This document shows, piece by piece, positions 16,753-26,266 of a DNA stretch of 64,000 nt. Both the position numbers and the translations under genes were made by a program. Source of the stretch: Coprococcus eutactus (GTDB taxonomy: Bacteria; Bacillota; Clostridia; Lachnospirales; Lachnospiraceae); assembly GCF_025149915.1 (NCBI RefSeq), contig NZ_CP102278.1:2208501-2272500 (forward strand). Reading direction: 5' to 3'. The notes under the pieces are model-generated. The model was not told the DNA's origin, did no database searches, and saw only the letters and a list, made by a program, of their open reading frames with translations. The stretch's first letter is position 1, and the number at the start of each line of letters is the position of its first letter.

Positions 16753-17304
16753 TCAGAAAGAATCCGTATTATTTAATATCATATATGCCATCTCAACTAT
16801 ATTGATACCATGATCCATACTTTTCTTCTGCAGGTATCTGTGTGCCCCCTGCTCATCATACTCATAGTCATTCATAAGTTTGAGCTTCGCTGCCTTGATA
16901 ACTTTCTTTTCTTCTTCTGTTCGTTCCTTCGGCTGAGACTTACGTTTTTTTCTCTCCCACAACAGATTCTCTATGGTGAGAGATACAGTATTTACAAAGT
17001 CCGCTGATTTGACAGGCATAGAAATACATACCACACCGCTGTCCCGTACTTCCTCGTAGTTCTTCCGGCTACTTAGAACTATCATGTCAAAATACTTCGG
17101 GATATAACTCTCCAGGTCAGTATACATCATATCCGAGAATTTGTATCCACATATTATAACTCCATCATCACAGGCGTCCGCTGCCTGGGCGGCCTGTGAA
17201 CCAGTTGTACACACCTTTGTCACACTTATACCGTTGCGGATGAGCAGGTTCTTAACGCTTTTTGCCTCTTCTATTTTGGGAAACACCACTATTACATTTA
17301 CCAA
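16753..17304 (-). CDS. ANTAR-domain response-regulator-like protein
   Basis: 183 residues: a divergent receiver-like domain (about 1-115; VIVVFPKIEEAKSVKNLLIRNGI) and a C-terminal ANTAR domain (about 125-180; AAKLKLMNDYEYDEQGAHRYLQKKSMDHGINIVEMAYMI). ANTAR proteins bind paired RNA hairpins and prevent termination. The receiver lacks an obvious DD/D/K phosphorylation set. It follows glnA by 105 nt, as is common in Clostridia, so a role in nitrogen control by antitermination is likely; no canonical pair of hexaloop hairpins was found nearby. Confidence 0.88.
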   Translation of the reverse strand: MVNVIVVFPKIEEAKSVKNLLIRNGISVTKVCTTGSQAAQAADACDDGVIICGYKFSDMMYTDLESYIPKYFDMIVLSSRKNYEEVRDSGVVCISMPVKSADFVNTVSLTIENLLWERKKRKSQPKERTEEEKKVIKAAKLKLMNDYEYDEQGAHRYLQKKSMDHGINIVEMAYMILNNTDSF

Positions 17305-17345
17305 ATCTGTGTCCTCTCAATCGTGTGCCTATATCTCTTCAAATA

Positions 17346-17380
17346 TATAGGTAAGCAATTCCCCGAACCGCTTACCTATA
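17346..17380. repeat. Hairpin between glnA and the ANTAR gene
   Basis: TATAGGTAAGC (17346-17356) pairs perfectly with GCTTACCTATA (17370-17380) around a 13-nt loop. On the minus strand no clear T-run follows, so it may be a weak terminator, a processing site or a regulator target that sets the ratio of GlnA to the downstream genes. Confidence 0.55.
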
Positions 17381-17409
17381 CCACTCATCGTTTTTTTAAT
17401 TGTAAAAAA

Positions 17410-18741
17410 TCAGACTTTATAAAGATAATTTGAAATCTCCCAGTCTGTAACCTGTCTTGTATACTCATTCCACTCATCCATCTTGGCTTTTGTATATCTC
17501 TCAAAGATATGATTGCCGACAGCCTCCTTCATGAAGTCACTCTCGCTCATGGCGAGTGTTGCCTCTCTGAGGTTTGCTGGAAGGCTGTGGATATGGCGTT
17601 CCTTCTTCTCCTCTGCTGTGAGGTTGAATATGTTTGTATCTACGCTTGCTGGGACTGGAAGCTGACGCTTAATTCCATCAAGACCAGCCTTGAGGCATAC
17701 AGCCATTGCAAGGTATGGGTTTGCTGTTGGATCTGGACATCTGAGCTCAACTCTTGTACCAGCGCCTCTTGCACTTGGTATTCTGATGAGTGGGCTTCTG
17801 TTCTTTGCTGACCATGCGATGTAGATAGGAGCCTCGTAGCCAGGAACAAGTCTCTTGTATGAGTTTACAAGAGGGTTTGTGATGGCTGTCATCTCTTTCA
17901 TATGCTCCATGATACCTGCGATGAACCAATATGCCTCCTGACTAAGACCAAGCTTATCGTTCTCATCTGCAAATATGTTCTTGCCATCCTTCTGAAGCGA
18001 CATGTTCATATGCATACCCGAACCACATACACCGTATTTTGGCTTTGGCATAAACGTTGCGCAAAGGCCATGTCTCTTTGCAATAGTCTTGACAACGAGC
18101 TTGAATGTCTCGATGTTGTCAGCTGTCTTAAGTGCCTCTCCATACTTGAAATCTATCTCATGCTGTGCAGGAGCAACCTCATGGTGTGATGCCTCTATCT
18201 CAAATCCCATCTGCTCAAGAGTAAGTACCATGTCTCTTCTTGCATTCTCGCCGAAATCTAATGGGCCAAGATCAAAATAGCTTGCTCTCTCATATGTATT
18301 TGTGGTAGGCATACCATTCTCATCTGTCTGGAAGAGGAAGAACTCGCACTCAGGGCCAACGTTCATCTTGTATCCCATCTCCTTGGCCTCTGCCAGAGCT
18401 CTCTTAAGTACATATCTAGGATCGCCCTCGAAAGGTGTTCCATCCGGCTTATACACATCACATATAAGTCTCGCAACTTTTCCCTGCTGTGGTCTCCATG
18501 GGAATGTCTCATATGTATCATAATCAGGATACAGGTACATATCTGACTCCTCTATTCTGGCAAATCCCTCGATCGATGAACCATCAAACATGATCTTATT
18601 GTCAAGTGCCTTCTCGATCTGGCTCGCAGTTATCGCTACGTTCTTAAGGTCACCAAAAATGTCTGTAAACTGGAGTCTGATAAACTCTACGTCATCTTCT
18701 TTAACCTTCTTCAATATGTCTTCCTTTGTGTACTTTCCCAT
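17410..18741 (-). CDS. glnA: Glutamine synthetase, type I-alpha
   Basis: 443 residues, the length of GSI-alpha enzymes. Seen: [36 protein letters not shown], the ATP-binding [17 protein letters not shown] and the [13 protein letters not shown] segment. It lacks the adenylylation-site region of GSI-beta, so feedback or regulator-based control is expected. It forms glutamine from glutamate, ammonia and ATP. A near-consensus promoter and a structured leader lie upstream, and the ANTAR gene lies downstream. Confidence 0.97.
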   Translation of the reverse strand: MGKYTKEDILKKVKEDDVEFIRLQFTDIFGDLKNVAITASQIEKALDNKIMFDGSSIEGFARIEESDMYLYPDYDTYETFPWRPQQGKVARLICDVYKPDGTPFEGDPRYVLKRALAEAKEMGYKMNVGPECEFFLFQTDENGMPTTNTYERASYFDLGPLDFGENARRDMVLTLEQMGFEIEASHHEVAPAQHEIDFKYGEALKTADNIETFKLVVKTIAKRHGLCATFMPKPKYGVCGSGMHMNMSLQKDGKNIFADENDKLGLSQEAYWFIAGIMEHMKEMTAITNPLVNSYKRLVPGYEAPIYIAWSAKNRSPLIRIPSARGAGTRVELRCPDPTANPYLAMAVCLKAGLDGIKRQLPVPASVDTNIFNLTAEEKKERHIHSLPANLREATLAMSESDFMKEAVGNHIFERYTKAKMDEWNEYTRQVTDWEISNYLYKV

Positions 18742-18772
18742 CGTTATACTCCTTTTCTACACATTCTCTGAG

Positions 18773-18820
18773 CAGCCGCATGCCACTGCACATATATGCA
18801 GCATCTGCGCACTGCGTAGC
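18773..18820 (-). promoter_or_regulatory. Structured glnA leader
   Basis: The about 80-nt leader has overlapping GCAG/CTGC inverted repeats. The best hairpin on the minus strand is CTGCA-TATATG-TGCAG with an extra AUG/CAU clamp. Loops do not show the A1/G4 pattern expected for ANTAR targets. A regulatory role is inference. Confidence 0.35.
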
Positions 18821-18827
18821 TAGAGTA

Positions 18828-18856
18828 ATAATAAACTTTGACAGTCTTTTTGTCAA
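18828..18856 (-). promoter_or_regulatory. Promoter of glnA
   Basis: Minus strand TTGACA (18851-18856), 17 bp, TATTAT (18828-18833). Perfect -35 and good -10; transcript start near 18821. Confidence 0.8.
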
Positions 18857-18883
18857 CACGGTTGAACCGATGCTTTTTTATCA

Positions 18884-19654
18884 TTATCTCAGATCTCTTC
18901 TGCGAAATACCGTCCATGTAGCTACTATCATTGCCACACCATAAACTGCCGCGATACCCATTGCTATTCCAGCATGTCCCCAATCAATATTCCATCCCCC
19001 CATCTCATTCACTGCCACAAATGGCAGATATGACAGGAACTTTTCCAGCTTTTCTGACTGAAATATCAACGGCATGACTGTAAGTCCAAGGTCTATCACA
19101 AAAAACAGCAGTATATTTATCGACACTGATGCAGCCTTTGATGTCAGTGAAAATGCGATGAATACGCACGTCATGAACATCATTGTCAGAACAAAGCCTT
19201 CACACACTATCGATCTCAACATATATAATGCGACATCCCCATCAAAAGCCCTTCCAAATCCTCCTGCAATAGAAGAACCAACTACATATACAAGTATATC
19301 CTCCGCAGCTAGTATCCATATAGCCACAACATATACTATGATCTTCGAAAACATTATATGTACACGACTGTGTCCCTGTGCAATGGCACACTGTATATCT
19401 CGCGACTTATAATCGCTGGTGATCAGAGATGCCGCCATGAATCCAAATAACATTCCGGACACCGTACTTCCTGAAAATGCTGTCAGAAGATAATTAAACT
19501 GTTCAAAACCATTCAATTCCATCCCGAGCAGATCTCCCACAAATCCTACAGATAACAGATATATCACATCCTGAATAAAGAACACTATGAGGCAAACCCT
19601 GAACCCCACACTCTTCCATAACTTATAGAATTCTGCTGACAATAATCTACGCAT
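18884..19654 (-). CDS. ABC-2 type transporter permease
   Basis: 256 residues from the ATG at 19654 (GGGGG 8 nt upstream). Six predicted membrane segments; starts MRRLLSAEFYKLWKS, typical of ABC-2 permeases of the bacitracin/lantibiotic-export type. YKSRDIQCAIAQGHSRVHIMFSKI is the usual cytoplasmic coupling stretch. It overlaps the ATPase gene by 8 nt and pairs with it. Substrate unknown; no linked histidine kinase or bacteriocin gene. Confidence 0.85.
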   Translation of the reverse strand: MRRLLSAEFYKLWKSVGFRVCLIVFFIQDVIYLLSVGFVGDLLGMELNGFEQFNYLLTAFSGSTVSGMLFGFMAASLITSDYKSRDIQCAIAQGHSRVHIMFSKIIVYVVAIWILAAEDILVYVVGSSIAGGFGRAFDGDVALYMLRSIVCEGFVLTMMFMTCVFIAFSLTSKAASVSINILLFFVIDLGLTVMPLIFQSEKLEKFLSYLPFVAVNEMGGWNIDWGHAGIAMGIAAVYGVAMIVATWTVFRRRDLR

Positions 19655-20564
19655 GGCTGCCACCCCCTATCATCCTTATAAAGTAATTCTCCAGGCTCTC
19701 CTCCTCCATGTGATACTCCGCCACAAATACCCTCTCGTTGTACAGTACCCACGCAAATTCATCAGGGTCTACTGGTCTGTCTATCACCATCTCCGGCCCG
19801 TTCACGAACACCTGGGTAATGTTGTATCTCTCTGCAAGAATCGACAATACTTTCTGCACATCATTTGTCTTCAGCTTTATCCTGCGGCCGCATCTCGCAT
19901 CTAACTGCTGAGCAGAAATGCAGTCCTTTATACATCCGTGATCTATGATTATATAATCAGTCGCCAGCTCATGAAGCTCTGTAAGTATATGGCTTGATAT
20001 GAGCATAGTAACCCCAAATCTCTTGTTGAGCTGTTTAAGAAGATTCCTAATCTCCACTATCCCCACAGGATCAAGGCCGTTGATCGGTTCGTCTAGCAGC
20101 AGCAGTTCAGGGCCAGACAGCATGGCACAACCTATTGCAAGTCTCTGTTTCATTCCCATAGAGTAATTACGAAACTTTCGAGGGCCAACACCACTAAGCC
20201 CTACATTGTTGATTGTCCTCTGCACCAGCTCGTCATTATCTATTCCCCTAAGTTTCATATTGAGCTTTATATTTTCCCTCGCATTGTAATTCGCATGTAG
20301 GCCCGCATGCTCACTTACAGTTCCTATCCTTGTCCTCGCCTGAACCAAGCCTTTTTTGTCCGAACTTCCAAACAGTTCTATCGTCCCCTCATCTGGAAAC
20401 AGGAGTCCATTGATATGATTGATCATGGTTGTCTTTCCAGCACCATTTTGTCCTATAAAACCATATATTTTTCCTCGTTCAAGCGTTATATTCACCCCCG
20501 ACAAAACTTTGTTTTTGCCGTATGACTTGGTGAGATTGCTCACCTTTACTACCGTATCCACCAT
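19647..20564 (-). CDS. ABC transporter ATP-binding protein
   Basis: 305 residues from the ATG at 20564 (GGAGG, 4 nt spacing; the longer frame lacks family homology). Walker A GQNGAGKTT, signature YSMGMKQRLAIGCAML, Walker B LLLLDEPINGLD and the H-loop ISSHIL are all intact. A C-terminal domain of about 80 residues follows the core, as in BcrA-type exporters. Partner of the permease at 18884. Confidence 0.92.
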   Translation of the reverse strand: MVDTVVKVSNLTKSYGKNKVLSGVNITLERGKIYGFIGQNGAGKTTMINHINGLLFPDEGTIELFGSSDKKGLVQARTRIGTVSEHAGLHANYNARENIKLNMKLRGIDNDELVQRTINNVGLSGVGPRKFRNYSMGMKQRLAIGCAMLSGPELLLLDEPINGLDPVGIVEIRNLLKQLNKRFGVTMLISSHILTELHELATDYIIIDHGCIKDCISAQQLDARCGRRIKLKTNDVQKVLSILAERYNITQVFVNGPEMVIDRPVDPDEFAWVLYNERVFVAEYHMEEESLENYFIRMIGGGSHA

Positions 20565-20628
20565 TTTCCCTCCACCTTTCTCTATTTTCTTCTTATAACA
20601 TACCTCACAAATAAGCATTAAAATCGTA

Positions 20629-20668
20629 TAAAAAAACCACTATCCAATAATAACATTGAATAGTGGTT
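20629..20668 (-). terminator. Terminator of the rpsF-ssb-rpsR operon
   Basis: AACCACTATCCAA (20635-20647) pairs with TTGAATAGTGGTT (20656-20668), one mismatch, followed on the minus strand by a run of T. Confidence 0.85.
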
Positions 20669-20694
20669 CTGTATACACTTATCACTGATAAGAA

Positions 20695-20958
20695 TTAATC
20701 CTGAACGTATGGTAATACTGCAATCTGTCTAGCTCTCTTGACAGCAATTGTGATTGCTCTCTGATGCTTAGCACATGTTCCTGTGATTCTTCTAGGAAGG
20801 ATCTTACCTCTCTCTGAGATATACTTTCTGAGTGCGTTTGAATCCTTGTAATCAATCACAGCCTCTTTATTAGCACAATACTCGCAGACTTTCTTTCTTC
20901 TACGGATATTTCTTCTCTTCATTGGAGCGTCAGCTCTATCAGTTTTATTGTAAGCCAT
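20695..20958 (-). CDS. rpsR: 30S ribosomal protein S18
   Basis: 87 residues; [46 protein letters not shown] and AIKRAR-like [12 protein letters not shown] are characteristic. Cys-containing (C-) paralogue with CxxC and one further Cys, a zinc-binding form. Last gene of the rpsF-ssb-rpsR operon. Confidence 0.97.
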   Translation of the reverse strand: MAYNKTDRADAPMKRRNIRRRKKVCEYCANKEAVIDYKDSNALRKYISERGKILPRRITGTCAKHQRAITIAVKRARQIAVLPYVQD

Positions 20959-20975
20959 TGTATTTACCTCCTGTT

Positions 20976-21428
20976 TTATTTGAATGGTAAATCGTCCTCT
21001 ATACCTTCTGGTATGCTCATGAATCCCTCAGTGCCTGCATTGCTCGGCTCAGGTCTTCCTGCCGGCTGATATCCACCACCTGATGTCTGTCCACTGGCAG
21101 CTTTGCTCTCTGCAAACTCCTGCTCCTCAATGACAACATCTGTTGTGTATACCTTGTTACCATCCTTATTCGTGTAGCTACCAGTCTGAATTCTGCCTGT
21201 AACGGCAATCTTAGTACCCTGCTTAAGATACTTCTCTGCGAACTCTGCACTCTTGCCGAATGCAACACAGCCTATGAAATCTGCATTCTGGTCGCCATTT
21301 CTATTAAATCTTCTGTCTACAGCCAATGTATATCTTGCGATGGCCATCTGACCGTCACTTGAGTTTGACTGTGAATATCTAACTTCTGGGTCTCTTGTAA
21401 GTCTACCCATCAATATTACCTTGTTCAT
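20976..21428 (-). CDS. ssb: Single-stranded DNA-binding protein
   Basis: 150 residues: OB fold ([55 protein letters not shown]), Gly/Ser/Pro linker, and acidic tip ending DDLPFK, the protein-interaction tail. It coats single-stranded DNA in replication and repair. Placed between rpsF and rpsR as in most Firmicutes. Confidence 0.97.
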   Translation of the reverse strand: MNKVILMGRLTRDPEVRYSQSNSSDGQMAIARYTLAVDRRFNRNGDQNADFIGCVAFGKSAEFAEKYLKQGTKIAVTGRIQTGSYTNKDGNKVYTTDVVIEEQEFAESKAASGQTSGGGYQPAGRPEPSNAGTEGFMSIPEGIEDDLPFK

Positions 21429-21444
21429 TATAGAATACCTCCTA

Positions 21445-21735
21445 TTACTCGGCGTCTAATCTAACGCAAAGATATCTAAGAACGGATTCCATAATACGAA
21501 TGTTAGCCTCAAGCTGAGCTGGAACATCAGCGTCTGCATCAAACTGAATGAAGTAGTAGTATGCTTCGCCCATCTTCTGAATCTCATAAGCAAGCTTCTT
21601 AAGTCCACACTCGTTAACATCTGTAATTGTTGCGTTAGCCTTCTCAATATAAGACTTAACCTTATCAACAACAGCTGTTCTGGCTTCCTCATCAATCTTT
21701 GCACTAACAACTAAAGTCAATTCATATTTGTTCAT
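21445..21735 (-). CDS. rpsF: 30S ribosomal protein S6
   Basis: 96 residues from the ATG at 21735 (GGAGG 9 nt upstream): MNKYELTLVVSAKI, ITDVNECGLKKLAYEIQKMGEAYYYFIQFDA, ESVLRYLCVRLD. The longer frame to 21783 has no family homology. First gene of the operon; the leader has a stem (CACAG-ACAG-CTGTG near 21765-21778) that may belong to the S6:S18 autoregulatory element. Confidence 0.97.
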   Translation of the reverse strand: MNKYELTLVVSAKIDEEARTAVVDKVKSYIEKANATITDVNECGLKKLAYEIQKMGEAYYYFIQFDADADVPAQLEANIRIMESVLRYLCVRLDAE

Positions 21736-21812
21736 TACATTGCACCTCCTTATGGTCTCTGGCCCACAGCTGTCTGTGAGCAAGGAATATGATTAATACA
21801 TCACAAGGATTG

Positions 21813-21841
21813 ATATTATCATATTTTTCCAGGCAATTCAA
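21813..21841 (-). promoter_or_regulatory. Promoter of rpsF-ssb-rpsR
   Basis: Minus strand TTGAAT (21836-21841), 17 bp, TAATAT (21813-21818), about 75 nt before rpsF. Confidence 0.65.
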
Positions 21842-21896
21842 GCACTTTTTTGTTGAAAATAAGTTGCAAAAACGGATAAAAAACAACTTATTGCAT

Positions 21897-22655
21897 TTAC
21901 CTGAATTCAGTTGCATGCTTTCTTATCCATAGCGGGAACAAATTCCTCTGGCATCTGTAGTTTTCTCTATGTTCTATGGCTACCGCACTGAAAAACGTTC
22001 TCCACATATCCGTGTATTCATCCTCCTCATACTCCGCCCGCTCCAGAGTCGTGAACTCCTCATCCGTAAGATGCTTCACATACATACATTCATCTGCCGG
22101 ATGCACCACAGCCGTGCGTCTGCCGTCATCGACTATAACCCAGTGTTCCGACGGCATCCTGTCAGCAAAATGCCCCGCCACCAAAAGCGACACGTCGCAC
22201 CGAGGCTCTATATGGCTTACATACACTTTTCTGTCCACCGATGTGAAACGCGTCATCTCACGGAACTTGTGTGACTCATTGCTGACATTTCTCACAAGCT
22301 CCATAATGCACATGACCTCCCGTTTTATAAGCATGTGCTCGATATCTTTTCCCACTTTGAACGCAAGTATCAGATACCTGTACACCGCATCCACAGCATC
22401 TTCCCGCCAAGAGCGGAGCGCATAGAACACATTCCGGTAGACCAGATCTGATATACGCCTCACCGATCTGGTAAACTTCTCTGCCTTATCCGAGTCAGCA
22501 TCAACATGTACATACTCTGCAAACATATCAAGCTGTGCAACTGGTTCCCTGACTATCCTGACATCGTCATGTCCTACTTTCAATGCATACTCCCACGCCG
22601 AATATATGCAGGATGCCGCATCCTCATAACTGCCTCCACACGTAAAAATCATCAT
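21897..22655 (-). CDS. DUF4130 / TIGR03915-type putative DNA repair protein
   Basis: 252 residues; N-terminus MIFTCGGSYEDAASCIYSAWE and C-terminal FFSAVAIEHRENYRCQRNLFPLWIRKHATEF match the DUF4130 family, always paired with a radical SAM partner. The start overlaps the partner stop by 4 nt (ATGA), so the two are translated together. The pair is annotated as putative DNA modification/repair; the reaction is unknown. The SOS-type operator upstream of the partner supports a DNA-damage role. Confidence 0.9.
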   Translation of the reverse strand: MMIFTCGGSYEDAASCIYSAWEYALKVGHDDVRIVREPVAQLDMFAEYVHVDADSDKAEKFTRSVRRISDLVYRNVFYALRSWREDAVDAVYRYLILAFKVGKDIEHMLIKREVMCIMELVRNVSNESHKFREMTRFTSVDRKVYVSHIEPRCDVSLLVAGHFADRMPSEHWVIVDDGRRTAVVHPADECMYVKHLTDEEFTTLERAEYEEDEYTDMWRTFFSAVAIEHRENYRCQRNLFPLWIRKHATEFR

Positions 22656-24202
22656 AACGCGCTTCCTCCTTGAAGTCCTATATCGAACAACGTCATCTGC
22701 CTGTACTGTTCATTCTGATGGGTGACCTGCCAGTTCTCCCTGCGGCTCATATCAGTCATCTCACCGACGATATAATCTCGCTCGATCGGAATTCTGTACA
22801 TCATACGCCCACCGCATGTTATAAAGTAATGCGCTCTCTTCAGCACCACCCCCATCTTCTTCATACTGTCAAAGTCAAGGCTTCCGTATCTACGCGCCCT
22901 GACTATCCTCGCCGCTGACTTTGGTCCTATTCCGGGAATGCGAAGCAAAAGATCATACGGCGCAGTTTGTACCTCAACCGGAAACTGATCTAGATGTCTA
23001 ACAGCCCAGTTGCACTTTGGATCCATGCGCTGATCCAGATTCGGTTCATCAGCCGTGACTATCTCATCAGCACGAAATCCATAATACCTGAGAAGCCAGT
23101 CAGCCTGATAGAGTCTGTGTTCTCTCAGCAACGGAACCTCTGTCCCCAGTGACGGAAGTGCTGAATCATCGTTGATTGGTATGTATGCCGAATAAAACAC
23201 CCTCTTCAGGTCGTAACTCTGATAAAGTCTCTGAGCAGTATGAATAAGAGTATAATCCGAACCTCCATCAGCACCCACTATCATCTGTGTACTTTGTCCT
23301 GCCGGTGCAAATGGTCTTCTTCTGTCTGTATCTCCAAACATAGACGGAAGCACTGTACCTGTTCCGCCGACAGTTGAAATACTAATTTCGTCTGCAGATT
23401 CTCGCAATGTACTAGCTTGAAGTGATGACGCTTTGTCTGTGTCCGGAAGTTCGACTTGTCCTGCTGCCACATCAGATGCCAGAAGATCCTGCTCCAGATT
23501 CTTCTCGTTGAATATGCTCCCAGTCAGATATCTGTTTATACTGCTTCTCTCCATGCGCGCAGACTTTCCAATCGCCAACCTGTGCGACTGTATCGTGCTG
23601 GTAAGCTTGCCCATGGGGTCAAGAATGGTCTTAAAACTCTTATTTGGAGCAAGTCGTTCCAGCCCCTCCTCAGTTGGCAGTTCCATATTAACACTTACCC
23701 TGTCCGCTAAATACCCCACCATACTTATAAGTTCATCGGGAGCTCCCGGTATCGTCTTGACATGTATATAGCCGTTGAACCTGTACTTTGTCCGCAGCAT
23801 ATAGAGTGCCTCACACATGAGCTGCATGGTATATGTAGGGTTCTTCATAACCCCGGAACTCAGGAACAGGCCCTCTATATAATTCCTCTTGTAAAACTCC
23901 ACGACTAGATCGCACAGTTCTTCCGGTGCAAATGCGGTTCGTGGTACATCATTGCTCTTTCTATTCAGACAATACTTGCAGTCGTATACACAGTGATTGG
24001 TCATAAGGACCTTCAGGAGTGATATGCACCGTCCATCTGCAGCAAAGCTGTGGCATATCCCGCAGGACACACTATTGCCAAGGGCTCCTTTCTCGCCTTT
24101 TCTGTCCACTCCGCTGGATGTACAAGCCACATCATACTTGGCCGCATCAGCCAGTATCTTTAATTTTTCATTTGTTGTAAGTCCTTTTATTATCTCGCTC
24201 AT
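22652..24202 (-). CDS. Radical SAM putative DNA modification/repair protein (TIGR03916 type)
   Basis: 516 residues from ATG 24202. A Cys triad C71-x3-C75-x2-C78 (HCVYDCKYC) binds the SAM cluster, and a preceding CGIC adds two more Cys. The N-terminal EKLKILADAAKYDVACTSSGVDR is the family hallmark. A helix-hairpin-helix DNA-binding motif (LLRIPGIGPKSAARIVRARR) is near residue 430. No ribosome site precedes the ATG and the predicted transcript begins at or within 1-2 nt of it, so translation is probably leaderless. Partner of the DUF4130 gene. Confidence 0.9.
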   Translation of the reverse strand: MSEIIKGLTTNEKLKILADAAKYDVACTSSGVDRKGEKGALGNSVSCGICHSFAADGRCISLLKVLMTNHCVYDCKYCLNRKSNDVPRTAFAPEELCDLVVEFYKRNYIEGLFLSSGVMKNPTYTMQLMCEALYMLRTKYRFNGYIHVKTIPGAPDELISMVGYLADRVSVNMELPTEEGLERLAPNKSFKTILDPMGKLTSTIQSHRLAIGKSARMERSSINRYLTGSIFNEKNLEQDLLASDVAAGQVELPDTDKASSLQASTLRESADEISISTVGGTGTVLPSMFGDTDRRRPFAPAGQSTQMIVGADGGSDYTLIHTAQRLYQSYDLKRVFYSAYIPINDDSALPSLGTEVPLLREHRLYQADWLLRYYGFRADEIVTADEPNLDQRMDPKCNWAVRHLDQFPVEVQTAPYDLLLRIPGIGPKSAARIVRARRYGSLDFDSMKKMGVVLKRAHYFITCGGRMMYRIPIERDYIVGEMTDMSRRENWQVTHQNEQYRQMTLFDIGLQGGSAL

Positions 24203-24209
24203 ACGTTCT

Positions 24210-24238
24210 ATTATACGAACATTAGTTCGATAATACAA
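24210..24238 (-). promoter_or_regulatory. Promoter of the radical SAM/DUF4130 pair
   Basis: Minus strand TTGTAT (24233-24238), 17 bp, TATAAT (24210-24215). The predicted start of transcription coincides with the ATG at 24202. Confidence 0.75.
24216..24229. promoter_or_regulatory. LexA/DinR-type SOS box
   Basis: CGAAC-ATTA-GTTCG is a perfect palindrome fitting the Gram-positive SOS consensus GAAC-N4-GTTC. It fills the spacer between -35 and -10, so bound LexA would block RNA polymerase. Confidence 0.85.
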
Positions 24239-24292
24239 GTAATTTTATACAAATTTCTGTCGGTGTCCTTCCTGTCCCAGGTTGGCATAAAA

Positions 24293-24314
24293 GGGGTCAG
24301 GTACCTCCGTCCCC
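24293..24314. repeat. Possible REP-like imperfect palindrome
   Basis: GGGG..GGTACC..CCCC, 22 bp with GGTACC at the centre, lies between the pckA terminator and the radical SAM promoter. Similar GC-rich palindromes occur as dispersed repeats in Clostridia; only one copy is visible here. Confidence 0.3.
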
Positions 24315-24330
24315 AAAGAATCCGCAGAGA

Positions 24331-24379
24331 CTGAAAAACCGGATATATCCAGGCATAACGCCTTGAATATATCCGGTTT
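24331..24379 (-). terminator. Terminator of pckA
   Basis: AAACCGGATATAT (24336-24348) pairs perfectly with ATATATCCGGTTT (24367-24379), followed by T5 on the minus strand. Confidence 0.88.
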
Positions 24380-24420
24380 GCATATTGCTTATATTGTCTA
24401 ACTGTTTGTCAGTTTATATC

Positions 24421-26025
24421 TTAGAGCTGTGGACCTGCAGCAACTAATGCCTTACCTGCTGCATTTCCCTCATACTTAGCAAAGTTCTTCTGGAATCTTG
24501 CTGCAAGATCCTTAGCCTTTGTCTCCCACTCTGAAGCATCAGCGTATGTGTCACGTGGGTCAAGGATTGCTGGATCTACACCAGGAAGCTCTGTTGGAAC
24601 CTCGAAGTCGAACATAGGGATCTTCTTTGTAGGAGCCTCATTGATAGCACCGCTAAGGATTGCATCGATGATTCCTCTTGTATCCTTGATAGAGATTCTC
24701 TTGCCTGTTCCATTCCATCCTGTGTTGACAAGATATGCCTTAGCACCACTCTTCTCCATCTTCTTAACAAGCTCCTCTGCATACTTTGTAGGATGCAGCT
24801 CGAGGAATGCCTGACCGAAGCAAGCTGAGAATGTAGGTGTTGGCTCTGTGATACCTCTCTCTGTACCAGCAAGCTTTGCTGTGAATCCTGACAGGAAGTA
24901 GTACTGTGTCTGCTCTGGTGTAAGGATTGATACTGGAGGAAGTACTCCAAACGCATCTGCTGAAAGGAAGATTACGTTCTTTGCAGCTGGTGCTGATGAT
25001 ATAGGTCTTACAATGTTCTTGATGTGATCTATTGGGTAAGATACACGAGTATTCTCTGTTACGCTCTTATCAGTGAAATCAATCTTGCCGTTTGCATCAA
25101 GTGTAACGTTCTCAAGAAGAGCGTTTCTCTTGATAGCGTTGTAGATGTCTGGCTCTGAATCCTTGTCAAGGTCGATAACCTTAGCGTAGCATCCACCCTC
25201 GAAGTTGAATACGCCGTTGTCATCCCAGCCGTGCTCATCATCACCGATGAGGAGACGCTTTGGATCTGTTGAAAGTGTTGTCTTACCTGTTCCTGAAAGG
25301 CCGAAGAAGATAGCTGTGTTCTCACCGTTCATATCTGTGTTAGCTGAGCAGTGCATTGAAGCCATTCCCTTAAGTGGAAGGTAGTAGTTCATCATTGAGA
25401 ACATACCCTTCTTCATCTCTCCGCCGTACCATGTGTTAACTATAACCTGCTCATGGCTTGTGATGTTGAATGCTACACATGTCTCTGAGTTAAGTCCTAA
25501 CTCCTTGTAGTTCTCAACCTTAGCCTTTGATGCATTGTATACTACGAAATCTGGCTCGAAATTCTTAAGCTCTTCCTCAGTTGGCTTGATGAACATGTTT
25601 GTTACGAAATGAGCCTGCCAAGCAACCTCAACGATGAAACGGATAGCCATACGAGTATCAGCATTTGCTCCGCAGAATGCATCAACTACGAAAAGTCTCT
25701 TGTTTGAGAGCTCCTTCTTTGCAAGGTCCTTAACTGATGCCCATGTCTCCTCTGTCATTGGATGGTTATCGTTCTTGTACTCATCTGATGTCCACCATAC
25801 AGTATCCTTTGAATTCTCATCTACTACGATATACTTATCTTTAGGTGAACGGCCTGTATAAATACCAGTCATAACGTTAACTGCGCCAAGTTCACTAACC
25901 TGTCCCTTCTCGTATCCCTGAAGGTCAGCCTTTGTCTCTTCCTCGAATAACAATTCATATGAAGGATTGTGTACGATCTCTGTTGTGCCTGTAATGCCAT
26001 ACTTAGTTAAATCAACTGTTGCCAT
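24421..26025 (-). CDS. pckA: Phosphoenolpyruvate carboxykinase (ATP)
   Basis: 534 residues. Kinase-1a [14 protein letters not shown] near residue 240, kinase-2 [12 protein letters not shown], metal-binding GEMKKGMFS and GRSPKDK near the N-terminus are intact. It interconverts oxaloacetate and PEP with ATP/ADP; in fermenting gut anaerobes it often works towards oxaloacetate. Monocistronic with its own promoter (130-nt leader) and terminator. Confidence 0.97.
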   Translation of the reverse strand: MATVDLTKYGITGTTEIVHNPSYELLFEEETKADLQGYEKGQVSELGAVNVMTGIYTGRSPKDKYIVVDENSKDTVWWTSDEYKNDNHPMTEETWASVKDLAKKELSNKRLFVVDAFCGANADTRMAIRFIVEVAWQAHFVTNMFIKPTEEELKNFEPDFVVYNASKAKVENYKELGLNSETCVAFNITSHEQVIVNTWYGGEMKKGMFSMMNYYLPLKGMASMHCSANTDMNGENTAIFFGLSGTGKTTLSTDPKRLLIGDDEHGWDDNGVFNFEGGCYAKVIDLDKDSEPDIYNAIKRNALLENVTLDANGKIDFTDKSVTENTRVSYPIDHIKNIVRPISSAPAAKNVIFLSADAFGVLPPVSILTPEQTQYYFLSGFTAKLAGTERGITEPTPTFSACFGQAFLELHPTKYAEELVKKMEKSGAKAYLVNTGWNGTGKRISIKDTRGIIDAILSGAINEAPTKKIPMFDFEVPTELPGVDPAILDPRDTYADASEWETKAKDLAARFQKNFAKYEGNAAGKALVAAGPQL

Positions 26026-26158
26026 TTTTCTTAACTCCTTTTCTTTAAATGTATTTCATTGATAGGTGCATGTCGCCTGTACCCTGCCGGCACCGCAACT
26101 ATACAGCACTCAATAATCTGAAAATAAATATGAACACTTTCTCTCATATTCAGTTGAA

Positions 26159-26187
26159 AGTATACCCAATTAGTCAAAATAAATCAA
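26159..26187 (-). promoter_or_regulatory. Promoter of pckA
   Basis: Minus strand TTGATT (26182-26187), 17 bp, TATACT (26159-26164). An imperfect TCAATA/TATTGA stem at 26184-26203 overlaps it and may also be the weak end of the channel operon upstream. Confidence 0.6.
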
Positions 26188-26266
26188 TATGATTATTGAG
26201 TTTTTTTTGTAGTTTACAGAAACTTCTCAATTATAATCTGAATTTTATATTTATTACTTGCATAAC

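Noticed and set aside
18757..18820. Canonical ANTAR target (paired hexaloop hairpins) in the glnA leader
   Set aside because: Hairpins exist but the loops lack the A1/G4 pattern and proper spacing.
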